Positions 42,605 to 51,866 of a stretch of 64,000 bases of DNA are shown here, piece by piece. How positions within the stretch are numbered: the stretch's first letter is position 1; every line of letters begins with the position of its first letter. The notes beneath the pieces were generated by a model that was given only the letters and a program-made list of their open reading frames with translations, searched no databases and had not been told where the DNA came from. A program made the position numbers and the translations under genes. This stretch comes from Bacteroidaceae bacterium (GTDB lineage Bacteria; Bacteroidota; Bacteroidia; Bacteroidales; Bacteroidaceae). The stretch is from positions 17,312 through 81,311 of the forward strand of contig JAILQO010000042.1 in assembly GCA_024698925.1 (NCBI GenBank). Direction: 5' to 3'.

Positions 42605-42877
42605 ATGAACAAAACAGATTTAACAAATGCCATTGCCGAGAAGGCTGGCCTGTCCAAAGTAGATGCCAAGAAGGCTCTCGATGCTACTATTGCTGCTATC
42701 ACTGCTGCCCTGAAGGCTGGTGATAAGGTTGCTCTCGTTGGTTTCGGCACATTCGCTGTTTCAAAGCGTAATGCCCGCACCGGTATCAACCCCCAGACCA
42801 AGCAGGCAATCAAGATTGCTGCTAAGAAGCAGGCTAAGTTCAAGGCTGGTGCTGAGCTCGACAAGGCTATCCAGTAA
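42605..42877 (+). CDS. hup: HU family DNA-binding protein
   Basis: A 90-residue nucleoid protein of the HU/IHF fold. It begins MNKTDLTNAIAEKAGLSK, contains the dimerisation helices and the DNA-binding arm segment (GFGTFAVSKRNARTGINPQT, with the FGxF/R-x-GxNP pattern) and ends in a helix (FKAGAELDKAIQ). The start at 42605 is preferred over an upstream ATG at 42548, which adds 19 residues not found in HU. It has a strong promoter and a terminator and is thus a stand-alone gene. Confidence 0.97.
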   Translation: MNKTDLTNAIAEKAGLSKVDAKKALDATIAAITAALKAGDKVALVGFGTFAVSKRNARTGINPQTKQAIKIAAKKQAKFKAGAELDKAIQ

Positions 42878-42903
42878 GCTTCTTGAGTAAAGTGTTTAAC
42901 ACA

Positions 42904-42945
42904 AAAAGAGGGTGTGTCAAATGGCACATCCTCTTTCTTTTTTTT
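42904..42945 (+). terminator. Rho-independent terminator after HU
   Basis: AAAGAGGGTGTGTC / GGCACATCCTCTTT with a 4-base loop, followed by C and eight T. Confidence 0.88.
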
Positions 42946-42998
42946 AAGCAAAAAACAAAAAACTAACGATGATGCCCCTTAAACTCTAAACTTTTCCG

Positions 42999-43006
42999 TA
43001 CCTTTG
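42999..43006 (+). promoter_or_regulatory. Bacteroidetes -7 box of argS
   Basis: TACCTTTG, 32 bases before the argS ATG at 43038. Confidence 0.65.
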
Positions 43007-43037
43007 CAGCCAAATTCACAATAATATTATATTTGGT

Positions 43038-44858
43038 ATGCAAATTGAGTCCACACTAACGGCTGCAATACTCACAGCAATTAAGAATCTATATGGACAG
43101 GATGTGCCGGAAAAGATGGTACAGCTGAGCGCCACCAAGAAAGAGTTTGAAGGTCAGCTCACGCTCATTGTTTTTCCGTTCCTGAAAATGAGCCGCAAGG
43201 CTCCTGAGGCTACAGCCCAGGAGATTGGTCAGTATCTGGTAGAAAACCTGCCTGACGTCGTAGCACGCTTCAATGTAATCAAAGGTTTCCTCAATATGGT
43301 CATCGCCGATGCCTGCTGGGTAAGCCTGCTGACCGATATACAGAAAGATGAGCGTTGGGGATTAAAGCCTGTAACAGCTGAGTCGCCATTGGTAATGATT
43401 GAGTACTCATCGCCCAACACCAATAAGCCCCTGCATTTGGGGCATGTACGCAATAACCTTCTGGGCTGGGCGTTGGCACAAGTGATGGAGGCCAACGGAA
43501 ACCGTGTGGTGAAGACCAATATTGTCAACGACCGCGGCATCCATATCTGCAAATCAATGCTCGCATGGCTGAAGTGGGGCAACGGTGCTACTCCTGAAAG
43601 TACCGGCATGAAAGGAGACCACCTTATCGGCGATTACTACGTAGCTTTTGATAAGCACTATCGTGCTGAGGTCAAGGAGCTGACAGAGAATTTCATGGCA
43701 GCAGGCATGGACGAAGAGGCCGCGAAGGAGCGTGCCGAGAAAGAAAGTCCGCTCATGCAGGAAGCGCGTGCTATGCTCGTCAAGTGGGAGCAGAATGACC
43801 CCGAGGTGCGTGCGCTGTGGAAGAAGATGAACGACTGGGTCTACGCAGGTTTCGATGAGACCTACAAGGCGCTGGGCGTCGGTTTCGACAAGATTTATTA
43901 TGAGAGCCAGACCTATCTTGAAGGCAAAGAGAAGGTCATGGAAGGCCTTGAGAAAGGTTTCTTCTATCGTCGTGAGGACGGCTCTGTGTGGGCAGACTTG
44001 ACCAAGGAAGGTCTTGACGAGAAGTTGCTGCTGCGCGCCGATGGTACCAGTGTTTATATGACGCAGGATATTGGAACGGCCAAACTACGCTTCCAGGATT
44101 TCCCCATTGACAAGATGATTTATGTGGTGGGCAACGAACAGAACTATCACTTCCAAGTCCTTTCTATCTTGTTAGATAAGTTGGGCTTCAAGTGGGGCAA
44201 AGATTTGGTTCATTTCTCATACGGCATGGTCGAACTGCCTAATGGCAAGATGAAGTCGCGTGAAGGAACCGTCGTGGATGCAGATGATCTCATCGCCAAG
44301 ATGATCAGCGATGCACGCGAGATGAGCAAGGATAAGGTGAACAAACTCGAGAACCTCACAGAAGAAGAGGCTCAGGAGATTGCGCGCATCGTAGGTATGG
44401 GTGCTTTAAAATACTTTATCCTCAAGGTCGATGCCCGCAAGAACATGCTCTTCAATCCAGAAGAATCTATCGATTTCAACGGTAATACAGGCCCCTTCAT
44501 TCAATATACTTACGCAAGAATCCGCTCCATCCTCCGCAAAGCAGGTTCTGAAATGAACGCTCTTAGTGGGTCTGTTGCTGAGAATATTCTCTCCGAGAAG
44601 GAAATCTCACTCATCCAACAGCTCGCGGCCTTCGGTGCCGCTGTGGCACAGGCCGGTACAGACTACAATGTGAGCGTCATCGCGAACTACTGCTATGACT
44701 TGGCCAAGGAATTCAATGGCTTCTATCACGACTTCCAGATTCTGAAGGAACCCGACGAGCAGAAGCGCCTTGTCCGCCTTGCTATCTGCGAGAGTGTTGC
44801 AAAGGTCATTCGTCTGGGTATGGGCCTGTTAGGTATTGAGGTGCCGGAACGCATGTGA
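43038..44858 (+). CDS. argS: Arginine--tRNA ligase
   Basis: Class I aminoacyl-tRNA synthetase, 606 residues. The N-terminal Add1-type domain (about 1-110) binds the tRNA D-loop. The HIGH-type motif is HLGHVRNN in SSPNTNKPLHLGHVRNNLLG, and the KMSKS region is reduced to KMKSREGTVV, as is common for ArgRS. The C-terminal helical anticodon-binding DALR domain includes YARIRSILRKAG and ends in RLGMGLLGIEVPERM. Its length is normal. The gene stands alone behind its own promoter and is followed within 35 bases by an RNase H-like gene. Confidence 0.97.
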   Translation: MQIESTLTAAILTAIKNLYGQDVPEKMVQLSATKKEFEGQLTLIVFPFLKMSRKAPEATAQEIGQYLVENLPDVVARFNVIKGFLNMVIADACWVSLLTDIQKDERWGLKPVTAESPLVMIEYSSPNTNKPLHLGHVRNNLLGWALAQVMEANGNRVVKTNIVNDRGIHICKSMLAWLKWGNGATPESTGMKGDHLIGDYYVAFDKHYRAEVKELTENFMAAGMDEEAAKERAEKESPLMQEARAMLVKWEQNDPEVRALWKKMNDWVYAGFDETYKALGVGFDKIYYESQTYLEGKEKVMEGLEKGFFYRREDGSVWADLTKEGLDEKLLLRADGTSVYMTQDIGTAKLRFQDFPIDKMIYVVGNEQNYHFQVLSILLDKLGFKWGKDLVHFSYGMVELPNGKMKSREGTVVDADDLIAKMISDAREMSKDKVNKLENLTEEEAQEIARIVGMGALKYFILKVDARKNMLFNPEESIDFNGNTGPFIQYTYARIRSILRKAGSEMNALSGSVAENILSEKEISLIQQLAAFGAAVAQAGTDYNVSVIANYCYDLAKEFNGFYHDFQILKEPDEQKRLVRLAICESVAKVIRLGMGLLGIEVPERM

Positions 44859-44892
44859 TGCGAATGTCGAATTGATAATGTATCATTGATCA

Positions 44893-45357
44893 TTGGCTGC
44901 ACTCGTAAATCCTCCCGACTATCGTCACGATACAGTACTGCCGTTACCAATGGAAGTGCCGGCAGAGGCTATCGCCGTGGATGCTGCTTGTAGCGGTAAT
45001 CCCGGGCCCATGGAGTATAGAGGTATTTATCTGAAGACGGGCCAGGAAATCTTTCATTATGGTCCTGTTCACGGCACGAACAATATCGGTGAGTTCCTGG
45101 GAATTGTGCATGCTATGGCGCTGTTGAAGCAGAAAGGGCTGTCGATGCCGGTTTATAGCGACAGCCGCACTGCCATCATCTGGGTACAGAAGCGCAAAGC
45201 GAAGACTACGCTGGCACCTACCCCCGAGAATCAGCCTTTGCTGCAACTCGTAGCTCGTGCAGAGGCGTGGTTGCGACAGAACGGAGTTCCTTTTCCTCTC
45301 ATCAAATGGGAAACCGAAGTATGGGGTGAAATTCCAGCTGACTTCGGAAGGAAATAG
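44893..45357 (+). CDS. RNase HI-like protein lacking an N-terminal viroplasmin domain
   Basis: A 154-residue RNase H-fold protein. The first catalytic aspartate is in AVDAACSGNPGPMEYRG, the Glu in NIGEFLGIVHAMALL, the Asp in PVYSDSRTAIIWV, and the last acidic residue near GEIPADFGRK. The frame can open only after a TGA at 44887-44889; the first usable start is TTG at 44893 and the next ATG is at 44950. I recall the PPDYRHDTVLPLP segment being conserved in relatives, which favours the TTG. Many Bacteroidetes RNase H proteins carry an N-terminal viroplasmin-like domain; none is seen here. Confidence 0.85.
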   Translation: MAALVNPPDYRHDTVLPLPMEVPAEAIAVDAACSGNPGPMEYRGIYLKTGQEIFHYGPVHGTNNIGEFLGIVHAMALLKQKGLSMPVYSDSRTAIIWVQKRKAKTTLAPTPENQPLLQLVARAEAWLRQNGVPFPLIKWETEVWGEIPADFGRK

Positions 45358-45367
45358 ACGGACTCTT

Positions 45368-45375
45368 TATTTTTG
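45368..45375 (+). promoter_or_regulatory. Possible Bacteroidetes -7 box of the sulfatase gene
   Basis: TATTTTTG, only 16 bases before the ATG at 45392, giving a very short leader. It is 10 bases after the RNase H stop codon. Confidence 0.4.
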
Positions 45376-45391
45376 AACACACGAGAAGTAC

Positions 45392-47209
45392 ATGAAAACG
45401 CTGGCAAAACTGATAGGGATGTGGCTCGCGGTTTTTCTCGCAGGCAAGTTAGCATTTATGGCTGTGTGTCATGGCGCAGAGACATTGACGTTGTCGGATG
45501 TGCTTGCTGTGTTATGGCATGGTCTGCCGATGGACTTCTCAACGATTATCTATCTTATTGCGTTACCTGGTCTGTGCCTCTGGCTTTGTGCAAACATACC
45601 TACTGCATGGCGTTGGGGGCGCTGGATGCTTGTGGTGGTTAACACTGTGGCTGCAGTGGCTGTCGTAGCCTGTATCGTTGGTGATATCGCCCTTTTTCCA
45701 TTCTGGGATTTTAAGTTAGATGCTACCATTTGGACCTATATGGATAGCCCTGCAGATGCTGTAGCCAGTGTGAGTGCAGGCTTCATCATCGTACACGTAG
45801 TCATGGCTATAGCCGCTATGGTATTGGTCATCTGGCTGTCATGTGACATCATCAAACAGGCCCAAATCGTTAAACATCCATGGCCATGGAACCTAGGCTA
45901 TGTGCTGTTGGCAGCAGTATGCTTCATCGTTCTACGTGGTGGTGTTACGGAATCTACGATGAATGTAGGGCACGCTTACTTCAGCGATCGTCAGTTCCTA
46001 AACCAAGCTGCCGTGAACCCCGCTTTCAGCCTGTTGGCTTCCTCTCAGAAAACAGAGCGCTTTGATGAACTTTACCGAGCTTTGCCGGATGAAGAAGCTG
46101 CACAGTTGACAGAAGGCCTTTTTGACACGGAGGCAGCTCCCGTGAATACACTTCTTTGCACAACACGTCCCAATATCCTGCTCGTCTTCTGGGAAGGATG
46201 TAGCGCAGTCTTTACAGATGCATTAGGCCAAGTAAAAGATGTAACGCCACACTTAGACTCCCTCGCTGCAAGTGGTATTTTCTTCAACCAGTTCTATGCC
46301 AACAGTTTCCGTACGGATCGTGGCACATTAAGCACCCTGAGTGGCCATCTGGCCTTCCCCACTCATTCTTTAATGAAAATGTCCGCGCGTGTTGCCCATC
46401 TGCCTTCCATTGCCCGTACACTGCGCTCCGTAGGTTATAGCACAGCATTCAGTTATGGCGGTGACATCAATTTCACAAACATGAAAGGCTATCTTCATGC
46501 AACCGGCTTTGAACATCTCACAGCGGATAGAGATTTCTCTATGACTGAACGCCATACTGCAGAATGGGGTGTCGCGGACAGTGTGCTCTGCGAATATCTC
46601 TATGAATCGTTGAAGGCCTCACCTACGCCTTTCTTCCACGCAGCACTGACACTCAGCAGTCATGAGCCTTGGGATGTGCCAGGTGCCAATGATCAGGATT
46701 CAGATCAGGAACAGAAATACCGTGCTTTCCGCTACACCGACCGCTGCTTAGGTCGCCTCATTCAACGCCTGCAGGCATCACCCCTTTGGAATGACCTGTT
46801 GGTCATCATTCTTCCCGACCACGGCATCATCAACGTCTTGACACCCTCGCGTGACGACCCTGAACTCTATCATATCCCTATGGTATGGACGGGTGGAGCT
46901 GTCAAGGAGCATACTTGCGTGAACCAACTGATGATGCAGAGCGACCTGCCGGCTACGCTGTTCGCGCAGATACATCTTTCATACAGCGACTTTCCCTGGA
47001 GCCGCGATGTTCTCTCGCCGGATTATACTCGGCCTGTGGCATATTCTTCGTTCAATGATGGTTTCGTTCTTCGTGACTCAACCGGCATCAGTGTCTGGGA
47101 CAACAAGGGCGCCCGCCTCAACGAAGAAACGGACGCCCGTGTGCGCCTTGGCTTAGCCATTCAACAGCGAAGCTATGACCAGCTGCAAGCGTTAGGATAC
47201 AAGGAATAA
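45392..47209 (+). CDS. LTA synthase family membrane sulfatase/phosphoglycerol transferase
   Basis: A 605-residue protein with five membrane helices in the first ~220 residues and an outer alkaline-phosphatase-superfamily domain. NILLVFWEGC starts the domain with its metal-binding Glu, FRTDRGTLSTLSGH contains the nucleophile threonine (T312, in TDRGTLS), and VIILPDHGIINV provides the metal-binding Asp and His near the end. The cysteine/serine formylglycine motif of true sulfatases (C/S-x-P-x-R) is absent. Gram-negative homologues modify glycans or lipids with phosphoglycerol or phosphoethanolamine; which substrate applies here is unknown. Confidence 0.9.
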   Translation: MKTLAKLIGMWLAVFLAGKLAFMAVCHGAETLTLSDVLAVLWHGLPMDFSTIIYLIALPGLCLWLCANIPTAWRWGRWMLVVVNTVAAVAVVACIVGDIALFPFWDFKLDATIWTYMDSPADAVASVSAGFIIVHVVMAIAAMVLVIWLSCDIIKQAQIVKHPWPWNLGYVLLAAVCFIVLRGGVTESTMNVGHAYFSDRQFLNQAAVNPAFSLLASSQKTERFDELYRALPDEEAAQLTEGLFDTEAAPVNTLLCTTRPNILLVFWEGCSAVFTDALGQVKDVTPHLDSLAASGIFFNQFYANSFRTDRGTLSTLSGHLAFPTHSLMKMSARVAHLPSIARTLRSVGYSTAFSYGGDINFTNMKGYLHATGFEHLTADRDFSMTERHTAEWGVADSVLCEYLYESLKASPTPFFHAALTLSSHEPWDVPGANDQDSDQEQKYRAFRYTDRCLGRLIQRLQASPLWNDLLVIILPDHGIINVLTPSRDDPELYHIPMVWTGGAVKEHTCVNQLMMQSDLPATLFAQIHLSYSDFPWSRDVLSPDYTRPVAYSSFNDGFVLRDSTGISVWDNKGARLNEETDARVRLGLAIQQRSYDQLQALGYKE

Positions 47210-47237
47210 GCGTATCGCGCGGCTATTGATCACACGG

Positions 47238-49313
47238 CTATTCACCGTTGTAGAAGCCATTTCCCTTCTGTTTGACAACGACTGCTTTCTGCAATCTGAC
47301 TGCACTGACATCCTGGGGCAGCCAGACAGCCATTTGTCCACGTCCTCGATGAGCCCATGCATAATAGGGAATCATCGTGAGCGTTACATCGTTCACGTCG
47401 AGACGTCCTGCGTTATCGTAGGAAAGTGTCTGAGCCAACGTCTGCAGCGTCCTGACCGTTGTACCGGCGATGGTCGCCTCACCCATGGTGAAACTTGGCA
47501 GACGACTGACAAGCACGCTGTTCAAGTTGAAAGCGTTATCAGGATGCTCTGCACAATACACCAACGGTCCACGCTCCACGCAAACACGTCCCTGATCGGC
47601 ACTTACCTCTTCGTTCGTCCGTATCGTGCGGGCAGGCATGTCGAAGCGTATTTCCACGCGATCACCCTTTTTCCACTTACGGGTAATGGAGAAATAGCCG
47701 TCGCTGGTGCGCTCCATTTGCGTCGTGTAAGCAATCTTACCGTCAGATGACATAACGCGGAAGTTGTAGCCAGCGGTGTGACCGTCACAGAAGGTGTAGA
47801 GGTCCGAGGGGACCACTTGTGTGTCAGCCCAGCCAGGAACACGTACTTTCAGGGTAAACTCACCTGCGCGGTTCTCATCCACCGTCAAAGCGATGTCGCC
47901 GTCCCACGGATAGTTGGTCTTCTGGGAGAGCTTGACGCTCTTTCCACCTACACTAAGCGCACTCTGATTGGCCAGAAACAGGTTGACATAAACGTTCTGA
48001 TCCTTCACTGCATAGACATAGCCCGGAATGGAGGGAATGAAGCGGCAGATGTTGGAGGGACAGCAAGCACAGCCAAACCAGGGCTGACGCTGGTGCTGAC
48101 CTTCCGAGGCCAAAGGATTGGGATAGAAGAACGAGCCGCCATCGAGGCTCATACCGCTGATGAGTCCGTTGTAAAGCGAGCGCTCCAGGACATCGTAGTA
48201 TTTGGATTCTCCGTGCAGGAGGAACAGACGGTGATTGACATAAACATTACCGATAGCTGCACAAGTCTCGCAATAGGCGGTCAGGTTGGGGAGCTCATAG
48301 TTCTTGCCAAAAGCCTCGCCTTGATTCGTAGCCCCGATACCGCCCGTGATATACAGTTTCTTGGTGACGATATTGTCCCAGATGCGGTCAATCGCCTTGA
48401 TATAGGCGCTATCCCCCGTGAGGGCAGCCACATCGGCCATTCCAGCATACATATAGGCCGCGCGGACCGCGTGCCCTACGGCCTCGTCCTGTTCAATGAC
48501 GGGCTTGTGAGCCTGGGAATAGTCATGCGTAATGGTAGTCTTTCCACGCTCATCCAACAGGAATTTAGCCTCGTTGAGGTATTTCTTATCACCGGTGACC
48601 AGATAAAGCTTTGCCAACGCCATCTCCGGAATCTGGTGTCCAGGTACAACGCGAGCCTGCCCTGCACCATTGCCGACCTCACGGCAGACGCAGTCGGCAT
48701 AGCGAATAGCAATGTCGAGGAAGGAGCGCTTGCCCGTGGCCTGATAGTGGGCGATAGCAGCCTCCACCATGTGTCCGAGGTTGTAAAGCTCATGGCTGCC
48801 TTCTTCCTCCTTCGTCCAGCGGCGCATACCAGACCACGGATGTGGTTTCTGCGGATTCTGGGTGCGCGCAGTATAGAGATAGCCATCGGGCTCCTGTGCC
48901 GAGCCGATGATAGCAATCACGGAGTCAAGATAGTGCTCAAGGCGCTTGTCGGGATATGTCTGCAGCAGATAAGCAGCACCCTCAATGGTCTTGTACGGAT
49001 CCGTATCATCGAAAGGAAAGGTGCCTTCCTTGATATCAAAGACCTTTGCGGGGTTCTTCATGTGGGCGGCAGCGTTGTCGAAGTTACGGTAGCGTCCGGT
49101 CTCCTCACATTTGGAGAAGGCAAGGGGTACAGTGACGGTACGGGCAGCCTGCAGTCGCTGGCCCCAAAAGCCCTCGCTTACCTTCACGCTTGTGAAGGGC
49201 ACTGGTGAGATGGGATAACCAGCCGCCAGTGTCTTTCCGCTTTTGGCAGAGACGTTCAGGGCGAATAAAGAGAGGGCCAAGATGGCACTAAATCTGATGG
49301 TAAATGGTCGCAT
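47238..49313 (-). CDS. Glycoside hydrolase family 127, probable β-L-arabinofuranosidase
   Basis: A 691-residue exported enzyme with a signal peptide (ILALSLFALNVSAKSGK region). The (α/α)6-barrel domain is typical of GH127/DUF1680: RYRNFDNAAAHMKNPAK near the N-terminus, GHMVEAAIAHYQATGKRSF, and the zinc site residues: Glu and Cys in YCETC (E349, C351), and FGCACCPSN with C417 and C418. In the characterised HypBA1 of Bifidobacterium a cysteine of this cluster is the nucleophile. The predicted substrate is arabinofuranoside-linked plant glycan. There is no SusC/SusD partner in the window. It lies after the rRNA methyltransferase gene, with a foldback repeat in between. Confidence 0.9.
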   Translation of the reverse strand: MRPFTIRFSAILALSLFALNVSAKSGKTLAAGYPISPVPFTSVKVSEGFWGQRLQAARTVTVPLAFSKCEETGRYRNFDNAAAHMKNPAKVFDIKEGTFPFDDTDPYKTIEGAAYLLQTYPDKRLEHYLDSVIAIIGSAQEPDGYLYTARTQNPQKPHPWSGMRRWTKEEEGSHELYNLGHMVEAAIAHYQATGKRSFLDIAIRYADCVCREVGNGAGQARVVPGHQIPEMALAKLYLVTGDKKYLNEAKFLLDERGKTTITHDYSQAHKPVIEQDEAVGHAVRAAYMYAGMADVAALTGDSAYIKAIDRIWDNIVTKKLYITGGIGATNQGEAFGKNYELPNLTAYCETCAAIGNVYVNHRLFLLHGESKYYDVLERSLYNGLISGMSLDGGSFFYPNPLASEGQHQRQPWFGCACCPSNICRFIPSIPGYVYAVKDQNVYVNLFLANQSALSVGGKSVKLSQKTNYPWDGDIALTVDENRAGEFTLKVRVPGWADTQVVPSDLYTFCDGHTAGYNFRVMSSDGKIAYTTQMERTSDGYFSITRKWKKGDRVEIRFDMPARTIRTNEEVSADQGRVCVERGPLVYCAEHPDNAFNLNSVLVSRLPSFTMGEATIAGTTVRTLQTLAQTLSYDNAGRLDVNDVTLTMIPYYAWAHRGRGQMAVWLPQDVSAVRLQKAVVVKQKGNGFYNGE

Positions 49314-49314
49314 A

Positions 49315-49428
49315 ACGAATGATGAATGATAAATGATGAATGATGAATGATGAATGACGAATAAGAGTTACCATCACCTTTCCAAGGTTTATTGTATTCA
49401 TCATTCGTCATTCATCATTCGTTATTCC
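49315..49428. repeat. Foldback repeat of the family inserted in the PAP2 gene
   Basis: Left arm about 49315-49367 is a run of (AATGATG)n ending in AATGACGAATAAGAGTT; right arm about 49395-49427 is ATTCATCATTCGTCATTC and onward. The loop has CCTTTCCAAGG. The loop sequence and arm ends (GACGAATAAGAGTT...AAGGTTT) match the copy at 11075-11188. This copy is intergenic. Confidence 0.85.
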
Positions 49429-50934
49429 TTACTCTTCTTGTCCTCCAAAGAAGCGGCGGCGTGCCTCCTGGCGTGCATTACGATCGTTGCCCTTGGCGCG
49501 GAAATCGTTACCCCGCTTGCCAAAGCCGCCATGCCCCTTGAAGCCTTCCCGACGATCACCGCGGTCGCCGAATTCGCGGTCACGATGGCCTCTCTCACCA
49601 TCCCGTTTGGAGAACTTGTTGAAGCGATGGTCATCGCGGCGTTCGCGACGGTCCGCGCGTTCATCGCGATCCTCGTCATTGAAACTGCGCTTGAAGTCAT
49701 CGCGGTGTTGTTTGAAGCGGCGCTTCTCTGCCATCTGCTTACGCTCCGAATCGGTCTTCACTGTGCCACCTGCCGCGCGGTGTTCGTTCAGGCGTCCATC
49801 AAAAAGCACGTATTTACGCAGTTCACATTCGAGGGAACCATTATATAAAGGTGTCTTTAATGACGGTTTCAGGCCGATCTGTTCAAAGCACTCCTCATGG
49901 TAGCTGAGTACCCAAGCCTCGCCACCCGTGAACTCGCGCTTGAGTTTCTGACCGATGGTCTTGTACAAGCCTAACAAATCTGGCGACGTGATGCGCTCGC
50001 CATAAGGTGGATTGGTGATGATGAGTGGCGTTTTCTCTTGCGCATCGTGGTCGGGAAGTAACTCGCACTTGGTGAAATCCTTCTCCTCGATGGTAATATC
50101 CTTGGCAAGGCCTGCAGCCTTGACGTTCCGCGTAGCAATGCCCACCGCCTTCGGGTCGTTGTCACGGCCATAGATGTGGTGCGTGAACTCACGTTCGTTG
50201 CTGTCGTCATTATAGACACGCTCGAAGAGGTCGCGGTCAAAGTCAGGCCATTTCTCAAAAGCATAGCTCTTGCGGAACACACCGGGCGCAATTCCTCTAG
50301 CAATCAGTGCGGCCTCGATACACAACGTGCCGCTTCCGCAGAAGGGGTCCAGGAAGTCCGTCTCGCCCTTCCATCCCGTCATCATGATGATGCCGGCAGC
50401 CAGGACTTCGTTCAAGGGCGCACTGACGCTCTCTTGGCGATAGCCGCGACGATGCAAGCTCTCACCACTGCTGTCCAGCGCCAGTGTGGCATCATAGTCG
50501 GAGATATGAATGTGCAGCTGTATGTCAGGATTGGAAACGCTTACGTTAGGTCGCGTCCCTGTTTGCTCGCGGAACTGGTCCACGATAGCGTCCTTTACTT
50601 TGTATGCTACGAATTTGGAGTGGCGAAACTCAGGAGAGAACACAACGCTATCCACGGCGAAGGTGGTCTGAGCAGACAGATACTGCGTCCAGTCGATAGC
50701 CTTGACAGCATCATAGACATCGTCTGCGCTCTTGGCCTTGAACAGTTTAATAGGTTTGAGCACACGAATCGCTGTACGCAGGCAGAAGTTGGCGCGATAC
50801 AACATCTCTTTGTCGCCGGTGAAGGTCACCATGCGCCGACCGATCTGAATGTCCGTAGCGCCCAGCTCTGTCAGTTCTTGTGCCAAGAGGGGTTCCAAAC
50901 CTTGGAAGGTTTTGGCAATGAGGGAAGAATTCAT
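49429..50934 (-). CDS. THUMP-domain class I SAM-dependent rRNA methyltransferase (RlmL-type)
   Basis: A 501-residue protein predicted to methylate guanosine in 23S rRNA. The THUMP domain (about 1-160) is followed by a Rossmann-like methyltransferase with FLDPFCGSGTLCIEAALIA (SAM-binding) and LIITNPPYGERI (the N-P-P-Y catalytic motif). The last ~100 residues (from KRRFKQHRDDFKRS onward) form a disordered tail of Arg, Asp, Gly and Lys (RDREFGDRGDRREG-type), which probably binds RNA. The gene starts two bases before the epsC stop codon and follows it on the minus strand; GH127 lies downstream. Confidence 0.92.
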   Translation of the reverse strand: MNSSLIAKTFQGLEPLLAQELTELGATDIQIGRRMVTFTGDKEMLYRANFCLRTAIRVLKPIKLFKAKSADDVYDAVKAIDWTQYLSAQTTFAVDSVVFSPEFRHSKFVAYKVKDAIVDQFREQTGTRPNVSVSNPDIQLHIHISDYDATLALDSSGESLHRRGYRQESVSAPLNEVLAAGIIMMTGWKGETDFLDPFCGSGTLCIEAALIARGIAPGVFRKSYAFEKWPDFDRDLFERVYNDDSNEREFTHHIYGRDNDPKAVGIATRNVKAAGLAKDITIEEKDFTKCELLPDHDAQEKTPLIITNPPYGERITSPDLLGLYKTIGQKLKREFTGGEAWVLSYHEECFEQIGLKPSLKTPLYNGSLECELRKYVLFDGRLNEHRAAGGTVKTDSERKQMAEKRRFKQHRDDFKRSFNDEDRDERADRRERRDDHRFNKFSKRDGERGHRDREFGDRGDRREGFKGHGGFGKRGNDFRAKGNDRNARQEARRRFFGGQEE

Positions 50935-50936
50935 AT

Positions 50937-51857
50937 TTAATGACTATATTTGTTCTGAAGTATCTTGGTACAGGGCTCCACGTCGTCCGTCACCCAGATG
51001 TTACCGCCAATAACGGCATCATGACCAATCGTAATGCGGCCCAGAATGGTTGAATTAGCATAGACGATGACGTTATCCTCGAGAATCGGATGGCGGGGAA
51101 TACCCTTAATCGGATGCCCCTCCTCGTCCAGTGGGAAGCTCTTGGCACCCAACGTAACGCCCTGATAGAGTTTCACGTGATTGCCGATGATACAAGTAGC
51201 ACCGATGACGACACCCGTGCCATGATCAATGGTGAAATGATCACCGATGGTAGCGCCAGGATGGATGTCGATACCCGTCTCGGAATGAGCCATCTCCGTG
51301 ATGATACGCGGAATCAAAGGTACCCCAAGCAGCAGCAGTTCGTGCGCCACGCGGTAGTTTGTTAGCGCCTTGATCACTGGATAACACGAGATGACCTCGC
51401 CATAACTCTCGGCCGCAGGATCACCAAGATAAGCAGCCTCCACGTCGGTCGCCAACGTCTGGCGGAGCGCCGGCAACTTAGCCACGAACTGACGGGAGAG
51501 CTCTGTCGCCTTTTGTCGGCGGAGGTCCTGCGCCGTCACGTAAGTATTTCCGTAAGCCTCGATTTCGTTCCAGCCGGTTGCAAAGCACAAACCTGCCTGT
51601 ATCTGTTCACAAAGGATGCCATACAGCCGTTCTAACGCAACTCCGGTGTAGAAAACAAGGTTCTGGTTATTCACATTACTCTTTCCATAGAATCCGGGAA
51701 AGAGAATACTGCGGCACAATTCCATCAACTCAGCCAGCGCTGGCTGAGAAGGTAGCGGGTCACCGTCCTGGTGCTCATGAAAGAGGCCGCATAGCGACTC
51801 TGGGCTGGCCAGTTCCTGGGCCAGCGTAGTCAATAGGGAAGGTGTTTGTCGATTCAT
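50937..51857 (-). CDS. epsC: Serine O-acetyltransferase
   Basis: Makes O-acetylserine, the committed precursor of cysteine. The 306-residue protein has an N-terminal helical part and a left-handed β-helix of hexapeptide repeats (about 185-270): HSETGIDIHPGATIGDHFTI, GTGVVIGATCIIGNHVKLYQ and VTLGAKSFPLDEEG. This longer type, lacking the short E. coli CysE N-terminus, is the EpsC-like group common in Bacteroidetes. The ATG at 51857 (MNRQTPSLLTT) follows the promoter box by only a few bases; an in-frame ATG at 51869 would overlap the box. Confidence 0.95.
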   Translation of the reverse strand: MNRQTPSLLTTLAQELASPESLCGLFHEHQDGDPLPSQPALAELMELCRSILFPGFYGKSNVNNQNLVFYTGVALERLYGILCEQIQAGLCFATGWNEIEAYGNTYVTAQDLRRQKATELSRQFVAKLPALRQTLATDVEAAYLGDPAAESYGEVISCYPVIKALTNYRVAHELLLLGVPLIPRIITEMAHSETGIDIHPGATIGDHFTIDHGTGVVIGATCIIGNHVKLYQGVTLGAKSFPLDEEGHPIKGIPRHPILEDNVIVYANSTILGRITIGHDAVIGGNIWVTDDVEPCTKILQNKYSH

Positions 51858-51866
51858 TTTCCGTCG

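Noticed and set aside
42439..42951. 170-residue minus-strand frame
   Set aside because: Antisense to the HU gene and its terminator.
47778..49208. 476-residue open frame on the plus strand
   Set aside because: It is fully antisense to the GH127 gene, has no recognisable domains, and its composition reflects the complementary strand of a well-conserved enzyme.
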